Part shown: positions 53,826 to 64,000 of the stretch, in pieces
Layout of the letters: every line of letters starts with the position of its first letter
Numbering within the stretch: the first letter of the stretch is position 1
Source: Enoplolaimus lenunculus
Taxonomy: Eukaryota; Nematoda; Enoplea; Enoplida; Thoracostomopsidae
NCBI GenBank assembly: GCA_030248215.1
Contig: JASANG010003031.1
Coordinates: forward strand, 62,001-126,000
Length of the DNA stretch: 64,000 nucleotides
Direction of reading: 5' to 3'
Translations under genes and position numbers: made by a program
Notes under the pieces: generated by a model
Database searches by the model: none
Told to the model about the DNA's origin: nothing
What the model saw: the letters and a program-made list of their open reading frames with translations, nothing else

Positions 53826-56253
53826 AGCTACCTATATAAAAATTTGCTTACTGAAATGCTTGGCACATACCAGCCGCTGGCCATAGATTCTTTCAACCAC
53901 CCAATGGATTTGTTCGTCAACCATATTTCTAACCAATGGCGAATCCAAGAATTTTTGAAGGAGGTAGATATATTCGCTCCAGAGGAGCCTAAAGTTTTTG
54001 TGCTAAATTTGGTATAATACTAAATCTTGGTTTGATCCATATTCAAAATCTAGGCATGGGTGTTTGGTCGCCTTCGTTGGATTTTGCAACGCTGGCAACA
54101 CTGGATGACAGTGTGAATATCGCAATTCAATTATAACCGCTAACATTAATATGTAACTGGTTAGTATTCAGCAGTTTAATTAGCAAACAAATCTAATTTA
54201 GCGCCAGATGGCCAATGTTACACAGATACAAATGTTTTCACAACTTATTTGTGTGAACGATCCATATGTCTTGGCGTCACTGCCCGCTGCCTGAGGGGAC
54301 CACAAACGGTCCAAACCATCCTAGCCAAATTTAGCCTTCTCCTTTAGAAAAGTATTAACCGCGCTTGTGAGCCATTTTAGACCGCACTTAGTCTTTTTTG
54401 AACCCCATAACATGTTAGGTTGAATACGAGACAGCTATGTATATGCCCACGTTTGTGCTCGTTATTCTTGTAAAATTTATAGAAGAAGGGGGGCGGGATA
54501 AACGGAAATTTGTAAAGGCTGTTTTGTGAGGGGGTGGCGGCGGTCAACTGATTGCCGAAATAGCCAATTCTGGAGCAAACGAAAGCAAACCTTTTTGAGA
54601 AGACGTAAGCCTTTCAGTCCCTTGGCAACCGACTTTAACACGACGTTGAACGGCAGCGATAGGTATCAGTGAAATAAACAGCAAAGTTTTATACCAATCG
54701 AGTCGGGCTAAAGAAGTTGGTTGAAAAAATGTATTGTCAGGGCTAAAACTTCTAGGCCTCGAGCCAGCCAAAGCGTTTTATAGAATCCATATATTTCAAA
54801 GGCGACGTTTTTGTAGACATTGAAATATATTTATAATTGAAGGCGAAAGGTAAAAACATTCGCTGGAAATTAAAGGTGGCGATATACTTTTGATGATGTC
54901 CGGCGCCGTCCGTCGCCGTTCGTCAACCTTCCGGTCACCATACGGTATTCGTAAATTCAAATTTCGGTTCGAATCTTATAGTAGCAAATTGTTTCGGGTT
55001 CGAAGTCTAAATTTTTACACCAATCGATCGGACTCCAAAACACCATACAGAACAATCATAAATATAATTAAAAATTATATTACTGACTGCAACCGAGTAC
55101 CTATTACGATGCGCAGATTATAACTATCACCAATTTGAAGTTCACATCATCTAACGAGCCATTGTTAATCACCACGATTTCAAATAACCGGACGCTATTA
55201 AGCCGATATGGTTTTTGAAAAAGTAAATAAAAATTTAAAATTAACTATAATTCATCATATTGACATCGGAGAGTTACAAACAAAGAAGGATATACCACGG
55301 TTATATACACACATTTAAATTGATTTAAAGATAACAAAAATATCAACTTCATGAGCCTTTGGTATCTGGAATAAGAACATTTTTCTTACTCGCTCCATTC
55401 GGTTGAAAAAATCATTCGTTGAAATGAACCCTTCAAAACTGAAAATCTAATTTACGGTCATGATATGCATTGTATACCTATACGAGTGTATCAGGGGCAT
55501 ACAGAACGAAGAGACTGGGGTATATCTGTCGAAATTTGTACACAGAGAGACAAGAAATACTTTTGCCAAAATTTAGAAAAACCTTCTGGATCTTAGTGGT
55601 GTGACAATATATTTTACATGAGCTTGTACGCTGCCGAACTGAAATCCATGATACGACCCTAGACTATGCACACTAAACGTATAGGAATATTATAAAGTAA
55701 TATATAGGTTATAGCTGATTCGTAACTCAGTAAGCTTGATTATAATATTGGTGAAACTATCAATTAACAACGTAACGGCTTCGAAGCCCTGCTGATGGCA
55801 TAGCCTTAACCTAATTAGCACATGAGAAATTTTAAACCATTTTACAAGCCAAATTGTTCATTATATGATTAATTTAGAACTTCACTTAGTCAAGTTTGGT
55901 ATCTATAACTAAAATATATGGAAACAAATGGCTGCAATTAGGCGACAGAATCGCCTGATTATAGACTGAACCTCAACAGGATCAGGCTGAAACTTTATCC
56001 CAGGGCACACGGAAATTTTCTCAAAGCTGAAAGTTTTACTTTAGGTTAACAAGGAACGTTTTGAATATACCATACAAGTATACTCAGTTAATAAACAAAG
56101 ATAATCAGTAATCGGAAAACGAAGCGAATGGAATTCGAGGAATAGACGGTATGTATGTTCACTCCCGAAATTTATATACAGAAGAAAAAAGCAGTGTTAC
56201 TATGCATAACAATAACCTTTCGGATCATTAGAGGTCAAATAAAAATTTCTTTT
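53826..56253. other. No gene; repeat fragments
   Basis: AATGGCGAATCCAAGAATTT near 53935 belongs to the CAGTGGCGGATCCAGG-ended repeat. Open frames at 54544-55123 have no family resemblance. Confidence 0.4.
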
Positions 56254-56537
56254 AAGCCCTATTCAAACGTGCAAGTTTTTGAAACAAAAAGTTGTACGAG
56301 TAACTTGCACGTGAAAGTTTGGATACAAAGCAGCTTTGAAGTTCCTGCAGCTGCAAATTATTCACTGCAATTCACGCTATTTAATTTATTAATTGCAAGT
56401 CACTTGAATTTCTTGCACTTGCAGTTTGATTGGTCAATCGGAATGTTCTGATGAAAATACTTGCAGCTGCAAGTATTTCGTGCAAGTTGCAACTGGGAGT
56501 TCTCGCTGCAAAAACATGAACACGTGAATGGGGCTTT
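56254..56537. mobile_element. GCAGCTGC-palindrome short element, second copy
   Basis: The left AAGCCCTATTCAAACGTGC and right CACGTGAATGGGGCTTT are inverse ends. It shares ATACTTGCAGCTGCAAGTAT and GATTGGTCAATCGGAATGTT with 14228-14693, in inverse orientation. TTAA stands at the left border, TTTA at the right. Confidence 0.7.
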
Positions 56538-57986
56538 ACACGTTAGTTCCCGAAATGAAATTCTGTCAGCTCCCGTGATGAAGACTAGAAATATTTCAAC
56601 TAAAATATAAGCAGAGTTCAGACATTCGAGATATGGACAATACCGATCGAGAAACAGCTGTGTTTTGCATACACGTAGCTATATGACTGAACAGACCAGC
56701 GGGTGTCTATCGCTATCCATATATGGATATATACTAAATTTAAATATATCAGCGTCAAAAACGACCAAAATTCCCCGAAGTTACAGCGTCAATCGCTGTA
56801 ATTTGTCCAATAAAAACCAAACGCGTTAATTTACGACTGTAATTCGATTTGCTATTTACCAATTCAATAATGTTATGAGAGGAAAAATGAAAAAATTTTA
56901 ATCCCAAGCGACCAATGAAATTACACGATCGCGTTATACTTCAAACAATGCCTATTAACTCTCCGGGGAAGTTGACACCACGAGGGAAGTGAAGGTATCG
57001 CCCAGTTTAATTTGTTTTTGTCAACTAAAGCCACCGCTTCATCATATCATCCCGTTGGCTTCAGGTAAAACGCTCTGTTTTTTGCCAGTTTTATGTTAAG
57101 AACCAAAATTTTAGCAATTTTTCAGATGTTGGACCCCGTCAATCGCAATGTTTCGTCGGTAAAGCAACCACCCATTGTGCAACGCTTCTAAAGTATATAC
57201 TGATAACTACAAAATACAATTGCGGGAACTGTTATTTATAATTTTGAAAACAACTTAATTGCCAACTATGATTGATACGCAATGACTACAACAGTTTGTA
57301 TACGGTCTCTTCTCTACAGGAACCGGAAGTTATAGAAGTACCGGAAACGAATACTGTTGAAAATACAGGATGCGGAACTAAAGTAAAACGTTTTTCCAGC
57401 TAAAAACCACCACTAATTAACAGCTTCCCTACTAATTTACATCGGTAAATTTGCAGTCTGTTTTAAACGGTGTTGTGAACAGCATTTTTTTTACCCCAAG
57501 AGGGCCGCGCTGTTTCAGCTTAATTCATTTAACCAAAAGTTTACACATCTTCGTAAAAAAACTATATGACAAAATTTTGCAAACTATTAATCCATTAAAA
57601 ACTGTTCTATAAGTGGAATCTGTAAAAACAGAATACCAAATGAGATTTTCAGACAAAATTCAGTCGTCGAATAATCTCGGTTAGCGACAAAAGACCAACA
57701 AAATATCCCTTAATAAATGATGGTTCGATGACAGTGGTGGAACCTCGGTACATCACAAACTGATCCTCGCGAGGCGTAACATCGGTTCTGCTTCAACAAA
57801 GCTTGTCAAAATGACATTTTTCTCGTTTCTCCAGATAGTTTAAGCTTTGTATGTACTTTTACGCTGCTGATTAATGGAGGTGATTTCTATCACGACTACA
57901 AATATCGATACGTCGAGCGTATCAATACTTGTTGTTTTCAGCTTAAACATAAAATTTAAAAATCATTACGATAGACGCATGATTAA
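56538..57986. other. No gene recognised
   Basis: Nothing supported. Confidence 0.4.
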
Positions 57987-58248
57987 CCCCTTCTCACATT
58001 GAGTTGCCTATAGGCAACTCAGCGCAGTGTATATACGTTAAGTAATATATATCACACCGTGTTTAACAATTGCAACACGTATACATAGTACTAAATCACC
58101 ACAAGACGTGAGAGCCGCGTCGGGCTCGAGCGTGAAGCTCCTATAGCTGAGTGGTGATGTTATACGCCTCCCACTCCAGTCACCCGAGTTCGAATCCTAG
58201 CATAAAAGTAGGTCTCAGGAAAATGGAAAATATTCATGTGAGAAAGGG
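57987..58248 (+). mobile_element. TTAA-flanked piggyBac-type short element carrying a tRNA-like module
   Basis: TTAA at 57983-57986 and 58249-58252 flank ends CCCCTTCTCACAT and ATGTGAGAAAGGG, which are inverse at 12 of 13 positions and begin with CCC as piggyBac ends do. Directly inside the left end is a perfect 20-bp palindrome at 58001-58020. At 58141-58205 a tRNA-like stretch has TAGCTGAGTGG (A box) and GAGTTCGAATCC (B box), the internal promoter of RNA polymerase III genes. No clean cloverleaf was found by eye. A partial relative is at 50545-50665. Confidence 0.7.
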
Positions 58249-58460
58249 TTAACTAACTATATTTGATTGTAATGGTTTATTAAAAATTACAAAAATACTG
58301 TTGTTTACTACAGGCGAGTATATTTTTCACTTTAAACATAAGTTTAGAACCAATGTTTACGATAATTTTATTTAGTAACGTCACTAAATTTAGAATCAGA
58401 ATAGAGATGTGAGTGCACTACGCTCAATTTAATAAGTAACCATTTAATATATATAGTTGC

Positions 58461-58797
58461 CAGGGTGCAACGGGAATTACAATTTACCGGAACCGGAAAA
58501 CGAAAAATACATGTCACCGCTGAAATAACCCTAGATCGACGTAGGTATTCACTTTATCTGCTGTATTTCGATTTTCATAACACACGGAAGCGAAATATAC
58601 TTCCGATGGTTTATTTTCGGCGATTGTCAAGGTTTGCATACAATACTAATGAAATCGTTTTAAATTTTATCATTTTTTAGTAAAATATCTTAATTTCCGC
58701 CGACCAAATTTTAATACCGTAATTTTGACTTCCGATAAAAATTTACCAGAACCGGAAGGTGAAAACCTGCCGGATCCGGAATTCCGGTTGCACCCTG
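58461..58797. mobile_element. hAT-type short element with perfect 8-bp target duplication
   Basis: 337 bp with ends CAGGGTGCAACGGGAATT and GGAATTCCGGTTGCACCCTG; ATAGTTGC stands on both sides (58453-58460, 58798-58805). CAGGG ends plus an exact 8-bp duplication are diagnostic of hAT. CCGGAACCGGAA words lie near both ends. The frame at 58465-58680 lies inside it and is not a gene. Confidence 0.88.
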
Positions 58798-58805
58798 ATA
58801 GTTGC

Positions 58806-59417
58806 CAAACAAAAAACTTATTCGCAAATATTTAAAATACTGAACGCGCAAATCAAATCTCCAGATCAAATAACCTTTAGACGGGCATCTAAAATCATTT
58901 CTTACTTTGCAGCATAAAATATGTCGACAAGGTTCCGTAAGTACAAATACCAAGGTGTCGAACCCAGAGGTGAGGCGAAAACTACGTTTGCAAATATAGT
59001 ATAAATGTTGCGATTTTACGGATATTTTCACGAAATGTCAGAATTTTTCTTAAAATGTTACCAAAAGTTAACCCAAAATTAAAAATTTTGTAAAATCATG
59101 CAAAATTTCCTTAACTTTCGACACAAATTCTACATGTATCGGTCGATTTTCTGCCGGAACCAGACCTCCAGTTGCACCCTGCTCAGTACCCATTCTGTAA
59201 ACGGACCAAATAATTTCGCGCAGTAGCCAAATTGTTTTTGTAATGCGGAACATCTAACAGCTCAGATACATTCAGTAATGTCAAACTTTATTTATTTACA
59301 TGGCAGTATATATTAACAATACAAAAGGATGGCAAAGGTTTTGATAGGCGTACCGTTTTTCGCTGGACCCAAATAGAGTAAGCTTTTGTTTTGACAAGTT
59401 TTGCTTTAATAGACTTA
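58806..59417. other. Spacer with one orphan hAT end
   Basis: CCGGAACCAGACCTCCAGTT followed by GCACCCTG near 59153-59181 is a right end like that of 58461-58797; its partner was not found. Minus-strand frames here are unassigned. Confidence 0.45.
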
Positions 59418-59547
59418 GGGCTGCGCTATACTTTACTGAGCACGGAAACCGGCGCGCGCCGCATGAGGCAACTTTTAATAAAGTATTACATCACCGCGCG
59501 TTGGCAGCAAAATTTTTTGGCAGCGCGCCGCGAGTATAGCGCAACCC
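59418..59547. mobile_element. TTA-flanked short element, probably PIF/Harbinger-type
   Basis: 130 bp with ends GGGCTGCGCTATACT and AGTATAGCGCAACCC (14 of 15 positions inverse) and TTA on both sides (59415-59417, 59548-59550). A 3-bp TWA duplication with GGG-starting ends is the PIF/Harbinger pattern. The interior is GC-rich, with GGCGCGCGCCGC, against a strongly AT-rich background. The open frame 59391-59795 runs through it and is rejected. Confidence 0.7.
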
Positions 59548-60239
59548 TTAGGCTTCGTTATAGGCTTATCTTTATGATGTTTATGCTGAGGCATAGAGTT
59601 ACGAGCATGCTTATTGACCGGAGAGACAATGTTGATAAAATTATGAATATAACATTATCATACCAAGTAAAAAATTATGGACTGCAAAGCGGTTATCATT
59701 CGAATAATAGACCAATGTTACTTTATAAGAGGCGTAACAGCAGATCAAGCGTATTCCTAAGCCTAGGCCTAAGCGTTGCAAAAATGTGTTCCTAAGCCTA
59801 ATCAAAAAAATTTAATCTAGAATCTAAAACCACTCTTTTATAGACCTACCAGAAACCTGCACGCCCCTTAAAGTATTATGAGCCGAATAATATATCTCTT
59901 ATTATATAAAACAGCAAATTTCAAAATTTACTTATTTGTGTGGAGCTGCAAAGATAAAAGGGCAACAATACGAAACTTTGACATTACATATCAATTTCAA
60001 AAAATCAATAAAGGCACATATAAACCGAACTTCTACAGCACCATTAGCTATTATGTTGCAAATATGACCAATTAGTAATAACATATTTACGAGCTAATGA
60101 ATACTTATGTACGAAATTTAACACAAATATTACTTAACGCTACTGCTGTGTAGAATTTAATATCTACAGTTCGCGTCGTTCGCTTGTTTGCATGCATATT
60201 ATTGCCAAGGGTCCATGATGAACCTATGAACAGGACTAT
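59548..60239. other. Spacer with a TTAGGC fragment
   Basis: CCTAAGCCTAGGCCTAAGCG near 59756 is an array fragment of the TTAGGC family, opposite strand. Nothing else recognised. Confidence 0.4.
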
Positions 60240-60575
60240 ATTATGTGCAACTTCTGCGCTATCGCGTGGTACAAAATGTATCGGCATGCGTTGCATTTTT
60301 CCGTGACCCCCTCAAATTCATTGGGTGGGTACATGTTACTTGCACCGTTGAAAATAAGATTATAAGAGCAACTAATACGTTTAAATTTCGTTAACACGTG
60401 TAAAGTTCAAGAAACCTGCAATATTTAGCCTCTTAATGGGTGTGGCAAGAGGCCAAAAACGCATCGAGTGCTTGGTACATTAATGGCCCTAAAGATCAAA
60501 GTGGAACGTTTTTTTGCGGGACTGCATTAGAATAAGCTCGTGACCAGTTGCATATCCTAGTTAAAAGTAACCATC
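60240..60575. mobile_element. AGAGTATGCAAC-family copy interrupted by a TTAGGC-family fragment
   Basis: GGCATGCGTTGCATTTTTCC, GGGTGGGTACATGTTACTTG and GGCCAAAAACGCATCG follow the order of 51431-51708, ending CCAGTTGCATATCCTAG. At 60485-60545, GGCCCTAAAGATCAAAGTGG and AACGTTTTTTTGCGGGACTG is the left part of a TTAGGC-family element, evidently inserted near the right end. Confidence 0.6.
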
Positions 60576-60840
60576 CACTTTTGTTATTACCAACTGGCAA
60601 TAGGTAACAAACGAAACAAAGAATAAAAACCCCGTTTTTGATTTAATAAAATCATATTCTTGCCAAAACAATTTGTTAGCTTATTATAATAAAATAAATC
60701 GATAATAGTACTGCATGTACTACAAAAATCAGTAGCTAACTCTTGCAATTTAAACTACTGAAAATCTTTGCTCGGAAGACTACCGACCAATACTCAACAG
60801 ACTTTTGAAATCCGAACTGGCGTTACAATGACGTGAGCCT

Positions 60841-60966
60841 TCAAATTAAGTTCAATCCAGTAACCATGAAAGGAATGTTGACCAAATGTCGAGCACCGTC
60901 TCCATCTGGGCCGATTTCAATTGAAGCAAACATCGCGACGTTGCCAAGATCATCGCTCTCAGGTAT
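60841..60966 (-). CDS. Probable terminal exon of the right-edge gene
   Basis: Acceptor CTTTTGAG/ATA is in phase 0, which fits exon C's phase-0 donor. The 42 codons read IPESDDLGNVAMFASIEIGP, then DGDGARHLVNIPFM and VTGLNLI, ending TGA at 60841-60843. Its balanced, globular-looking composition differs from the disordered exons upstream and from the noise around it. The acceptor is weak in pyrimidines, and the link to exon C over about 600 bp is inference. Confidence 0.4.
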   Translation of the reverse strand: MPESDDLGNVAMFASIEIGPDGDGARHLVNIPFMVTGLNLI

Positions 60967-63900
60967 CTCAAAAGTTAACAATTAAAAACATAAAGCTTAC
61001 ATGCGGTCGCTTTGCAAATAAAGATCCTGTATTGGAATTTAACCAAAAAATTTCATGATTCTTGCTCGCTTCGTTCGCAAGGTTTCTGTCAGCTGGTGCT
61101 CACATTGGGAACGATTCGAAAAGGCCGACATTTTAAGGGTTTGTTTTAACAGATTTATCCGTATTATTTCATAAATTTTAAGACCAAATTCAACTTTATG
61201 TTATAAAAATTCCTGGTCCGAAATTTGAATTTGAGAAATTTCGGGCCCAGGATTTCACTGTGAGAAATTTCGGGTCCGGGATTTGAGTTTGAGAAATTTC
61301 GACGCCGGGTTTTGACTTTGAAAAATACCGGGTCCGGGTATTTATTTTTAAACGTCGCAACTCTAATAATTTTTATACAATATCGAACGGCATTGAAAGT
61401 CGCCTAGTGGCATTTATACCAAACACATGTTTCATATTTGATTCTTATCACTGCTCTGGAACTTTTTAGGTCCACCATTCCACAAATTCGTCAGTTTAAT
61501 TACCTATGGCTAATTGACAATAGGTACTATACGGTTTTCAGACCTTTATTAAAACAGAAACCAAAAAATCTTACTTCGACCACACCCAAATCCACCGTAT
61601 CCATTGTGTTGTCATCGACGCAATCATCCATAATTTTCGCCATAGTTCCTTTCTGGCCCTTACTGCACTGACGCTGGCTTAGACTAGAACTTTTGCTTCC
61701 CGTCTCAGAAACCTTAGACTCTTTTAAGACAGCATGACCCAATTTCTTAAATTCAGGAATGGATAGAGCTCGAAAACTTGGTACGCAAAGCACCGGTTCT
61801 TTATTATCGTTATCAAGCCTCTGTTTCTTCGAAACACCTTTTTGAGTATTTTTCTTCAGTACTTGCCGTTTACGTTTCAACTCAACACCACGGAGCAGTT
61901 CAAGACGCTTTGCCAATGAAACATTGTCCAGATCAGAATTTTCGGAGGGCGAAGAAGACAATAATTCCTAAAAGCAACCACATGTGTAAAGTACCGTTAA
62001 TTCATTTGTTTTTGTAAAACTTAGAAAACCTAGCTGATGCTGAAATTAGTTTAAAATTAAACTAAGACCAACTTTGACTAAAATACAACTGTACAAAACT
62101 ATTGAAAAGAACTAGGTTACTAGAAAGAGATCATCTATGGACCTTACCAAGCGCGTATTACCATTTACTTTACATCACTGACCAAATTTTATGGTGCACT
62201 ATTCCCAGTAATTTTGGAGCGACTGCCACTGACTTGTATGGGTGTTGAACAGCGCAAGCTCACAGGCTTAAAAATTCTCAACTCTTTTAGTATAACAGTG
62301 ATTTTATCATACATACCCCGGTGCCACGCGGAACCACTGTATCTACAATATCACCGTTTTCAGAATCACTGGAAGAACTAGCCACATTGCGATTGTCACA
62401 TGATCCCGCAGCAGCTCTGATTTTCTTGCCAGTAAAAGTCCCTGACCGACTGGCATTAAGTGCTTTAGCAGACCCGTGTAAATTATCAGCTTTCTCAGAC
62501 ACCAATACAGGTTTTGCCCGACTTACAGGACGTGTCATGATTAACTTTCGTGGCCTTCCCTCATCTTTATTAGTATTTTTATGTGCCGGTTTAAGCACTG
62601 TTTTCCAAAATTTTCGCCGCTTTTGTTTCCCTCCAGCGGCTAAAAGACGGCTAGAACGCCTCAGTGGACCCGTTGTTGTGCCTTTCGATTCCACTAGTCT
62701 TGTTGACAACGTCTCCTACAACAAATTCATAGTAATATTTATATACCAGAAGCAGACAAGAAGTGACCAAAACGCGATATATTGAATGCGGTTAGTTTAA
62801 CAAATTTTACCATTATCCTGAATTCAGAATACAATTTCGCTCTATTACAGCAATCTCAATAAAAAGATTCAATCTGTAGCTCAATGAATTTACCAAAATA
62901 ACATTTCTTATAAATTTTATGTTGTATTTAAAACATATTAATTATTCATTCATTTATTACTATTTATTTACTTTAAATATTTAAACTACCACTGTTTATT
63001 TAGAGTTATTCTGTTGAATCACATACCTCGGTGTCACTCAACCCAACAGTATCGACCGCACTCCCATTTTCGCTGTCATTGGAAGAACCATTCAACCTGA
63101 AATTATCGTGGTCGCTCAAATCGGCTTTTTCGTCACCATCAGGCAAAATACTTGACTCACAGGAATCCCGACCTTCCCATTCACGAAAACCATCACAACA
63201 TAAAGATGGCATTAATAGCTGCCGGTTGGATTTTCGAGGTTCCTGTATTATCAAAGACTTCCTTGATTTATATCGTCTTTGCCATGCAGCAGTTCCACTA
63301 TAACGGCCAGAACGCTGCACTGAGCTTGTTGTCTGCTCTGTTTCATTCTCGGACGAAAAGATTGATTCCTAAATCATCAGTCACAATCATTTAGCAAACA
63401 AAACATGGCTCTGGCACACTTTACCACACAGGTCTAGGCCCAGGCTTAACCGTAGGTTTTGCAAAAGGCTTACCTAAGTCTGAGTATAAGCCACAACCTT
63501 TACCTTAAATGAATCGGAAGCCTCCAAGAGCCAATAAAACTGCTGAAAATGACCAGACAGTCGGTTTTACTCCTGTATGAACTGTGCAAAAAAGCAGCAC
63601 AAACGTACTGTTGTTACAAAGTAAGCAGAGAAAATTTAGATCAATATGTCCACCTTCATCCTTTATGTTAAATCTGAAACTGAATGTCCTGTATCGGCTA
63701 CTCTATGGTTTCAGGTTTTCGGCGTGGTTAGTTCCGCAGTAACTATTTAAAAGGCCCAAGGGCGGTTATAGCAGGATGGATGACACAAGAAGGCTTGTGA
63801 CCCTTAAATTTCTCCCGATCGCTTCGGCAAGCATAATTTCTTGCTGGTTCGCTTTATAGGGATCACCACTAAGCTCCACCCTAAGGCAATAAAATCAAGA

Positions 63901-64000
63901 CTGACCTTCCGAGCAAATCAATCACAGTAACTTACGTATCGCAATTTATCATGAATACAATAATAAATATTCGCTTACATCATTGGAACTAGTCGAGTCA
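60841..64000 (-). CDS. Unrecognised multi-exon gene with repeated exons, continuing off the right edge
   Basis: Minus-strand exons, 5' to 3': a possible exon end at 63979-64000, then 63027-63368, 62317-62715, 61575-61967 and a probable terminal exon 60841-60966. The three middle exons have AG/GT borders, are open throughout and are phase 0 at both ends. The predicted protein is basic and Ser-rich with acidic patches (SENGD, SDTE), typical of intrinsically disordered nuclear proteins. Each of the three exons begins E[LST].[SF]S.., has a basic R.[SLG]..[LY]...RR.[FY]. segment about 20-35 residues in, and ends in a DN/SENG...DTV patch, so they look like duplicates. The protein is not recognised; no catalytic motif is seen. 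The frames start without Met because these are internal exons. The 5' part lies beyond 64000. Confidence 0.6.
61226..61342. repeat. Four-unit minisatellite of about 29 bp
   Basis: GAGAAATTTCGGGTCCGGGA-type units in four diverged copies, each with TTTGA(G/C)TTTGAGAAATTTC. It lies in the proposed last intron of the right-edge gene. Confidence 0.8.
61575..61967 (-). CDS. Right-edge gene, repeated exon C
   Basis: 131 codons; acceptor TTGCTTTTAG/GAA, donor GTCGAA/GTAAGA. It begins ELLSSSPSENSDLDNVSLAK, then RLELLRGVELKRKRQVLKKN, and ends DDCVDDNTMDTVDLGVVE. The basic heptad-like segment may form a short helix. Intron to exon B is 349 bp. Confidence 0.65.
62317..62715 (-). CDS. Right-edge gene, repeated exon B
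   Basis: 133 codons; acceptor TTTGTTGTAG/GAG, donor ACCGGG/GTATGT. It begins ETLSTRLVESKGTTTGPLRR, followed by SSRLLAAGGKQKRRKFWKT, a Lys/Arg-rich middle (GRPRKLIMTRPVSRAKP, AT-hook-like GRPRK), and ends SSSDSENGDIVDTVVPRGTG. Intron to exon A is 311 bp. Confidence 0.65.
63027..63368 (-). CDS. Right-edge gene, repeated exon A
   Basis: 114 codons; acceptor GATGATTTAG/GAA, donor ACCGAG/GTATGT. It begins ESIFSSENETEQTTSSVQRS and continues with a basic WQRRYKSRKS; the end is SSNDSENGSAVDTVGLSDTE. The open frame could be read past the donor to a nearby stop, but the donor and phase match with exon B favour splicing. Confidence 0.6.
63414..63535. mobile_element. Diverged relative of the CTTGTACACTT short element
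   Basis: GCACACTTTACCACACAGG, AAAAGGCTTACCT and CTCCAAGAGCCAAT follow the order of the element at 25142-25242. The terminal repeats have largely decayed. It lies in an intron of the right-edge gene. Confidence 0.45.
63979..64000 (-). CDS. Possible exon end of the right-edge gene
   Basis: On the minus strand TCGACTAGTTCCAATGAT is followed by the donor GTAAGC. One frame reads DSTSSND, similar to SSNDSENG near the end of exon 63027-63368. Only 22 bases are visible. Confidence 0.35.

Noticed and set aside
58141-58205. A tRNA gene
   Set aside because: A and B boxes are present, but by eye the acceptor and anticodon stems do not pair cleanly, and it lies inside a transposon.
59391-59795. Open frame of 134 codons
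   Set aside because: It runs through a 130-bp TIR element and a TTAGGC-type fragment; no protein family resembles it.

Overview
This is an AT-rich, intron-containing animal genome window with long non-coding stretches full of small DNA transposons. The two recognisable genes are metazoan transcription factors: a pocket-protein-binding E2F and an aristaless-related paired-class homeobox gene. The homeobox gene has a large intron and long asparagine runs. An invertebrate is the safest reading; I cannot name the phylum from sequence alone.

Layout. Positions 260-2792 (+) hold the last five coding exons of an E2F4/E2F5-type gene; its DNA-binding and dimerisation exons lie off the left edge. Positions 10237-27718 (-) hold an Arx-like gene of four recognised coding exons, tail-to-tail with the E2F. 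Two introns split its homeodomain, and a 13.1 kb intron carries a decayed piggyBac transposon, several short terminal-inverted-repeat (TIR) elements and a possible enhancer with paired-class homeodomain sites. From about 27.7 to 60.8 kb I find no host gene. That stretch has a 1.4 kb minisatellite of about 27 units (30433-31870), a decayed hAT transposon (33465-34255), and many dispersed repeats. Positions 60841-64000 (-) hold the end of a gene I do not recognise. Three successive phase-0 exons look like duplicates of one another, followed by a probable terminal exon; the gene continues off the right edge.

Most of the remaining structure is non-autonomous DNA transposons, grouped here by shared ends: hAT-type with 8-bp target duplications, TA-flanked, TTAA-flanked and TTA-flanked families, a nested insertion dated by a clean target duplication, and a family with degenerate TTAGGC hexamers inside. 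One TTAA-flanked element contains a tRNA-like module with A- and B-box motifs. No retrovirus, LTR element, CRISPR array or canonical RNA gene was recognised. The genes show no sign of working together beyond being neighbours.
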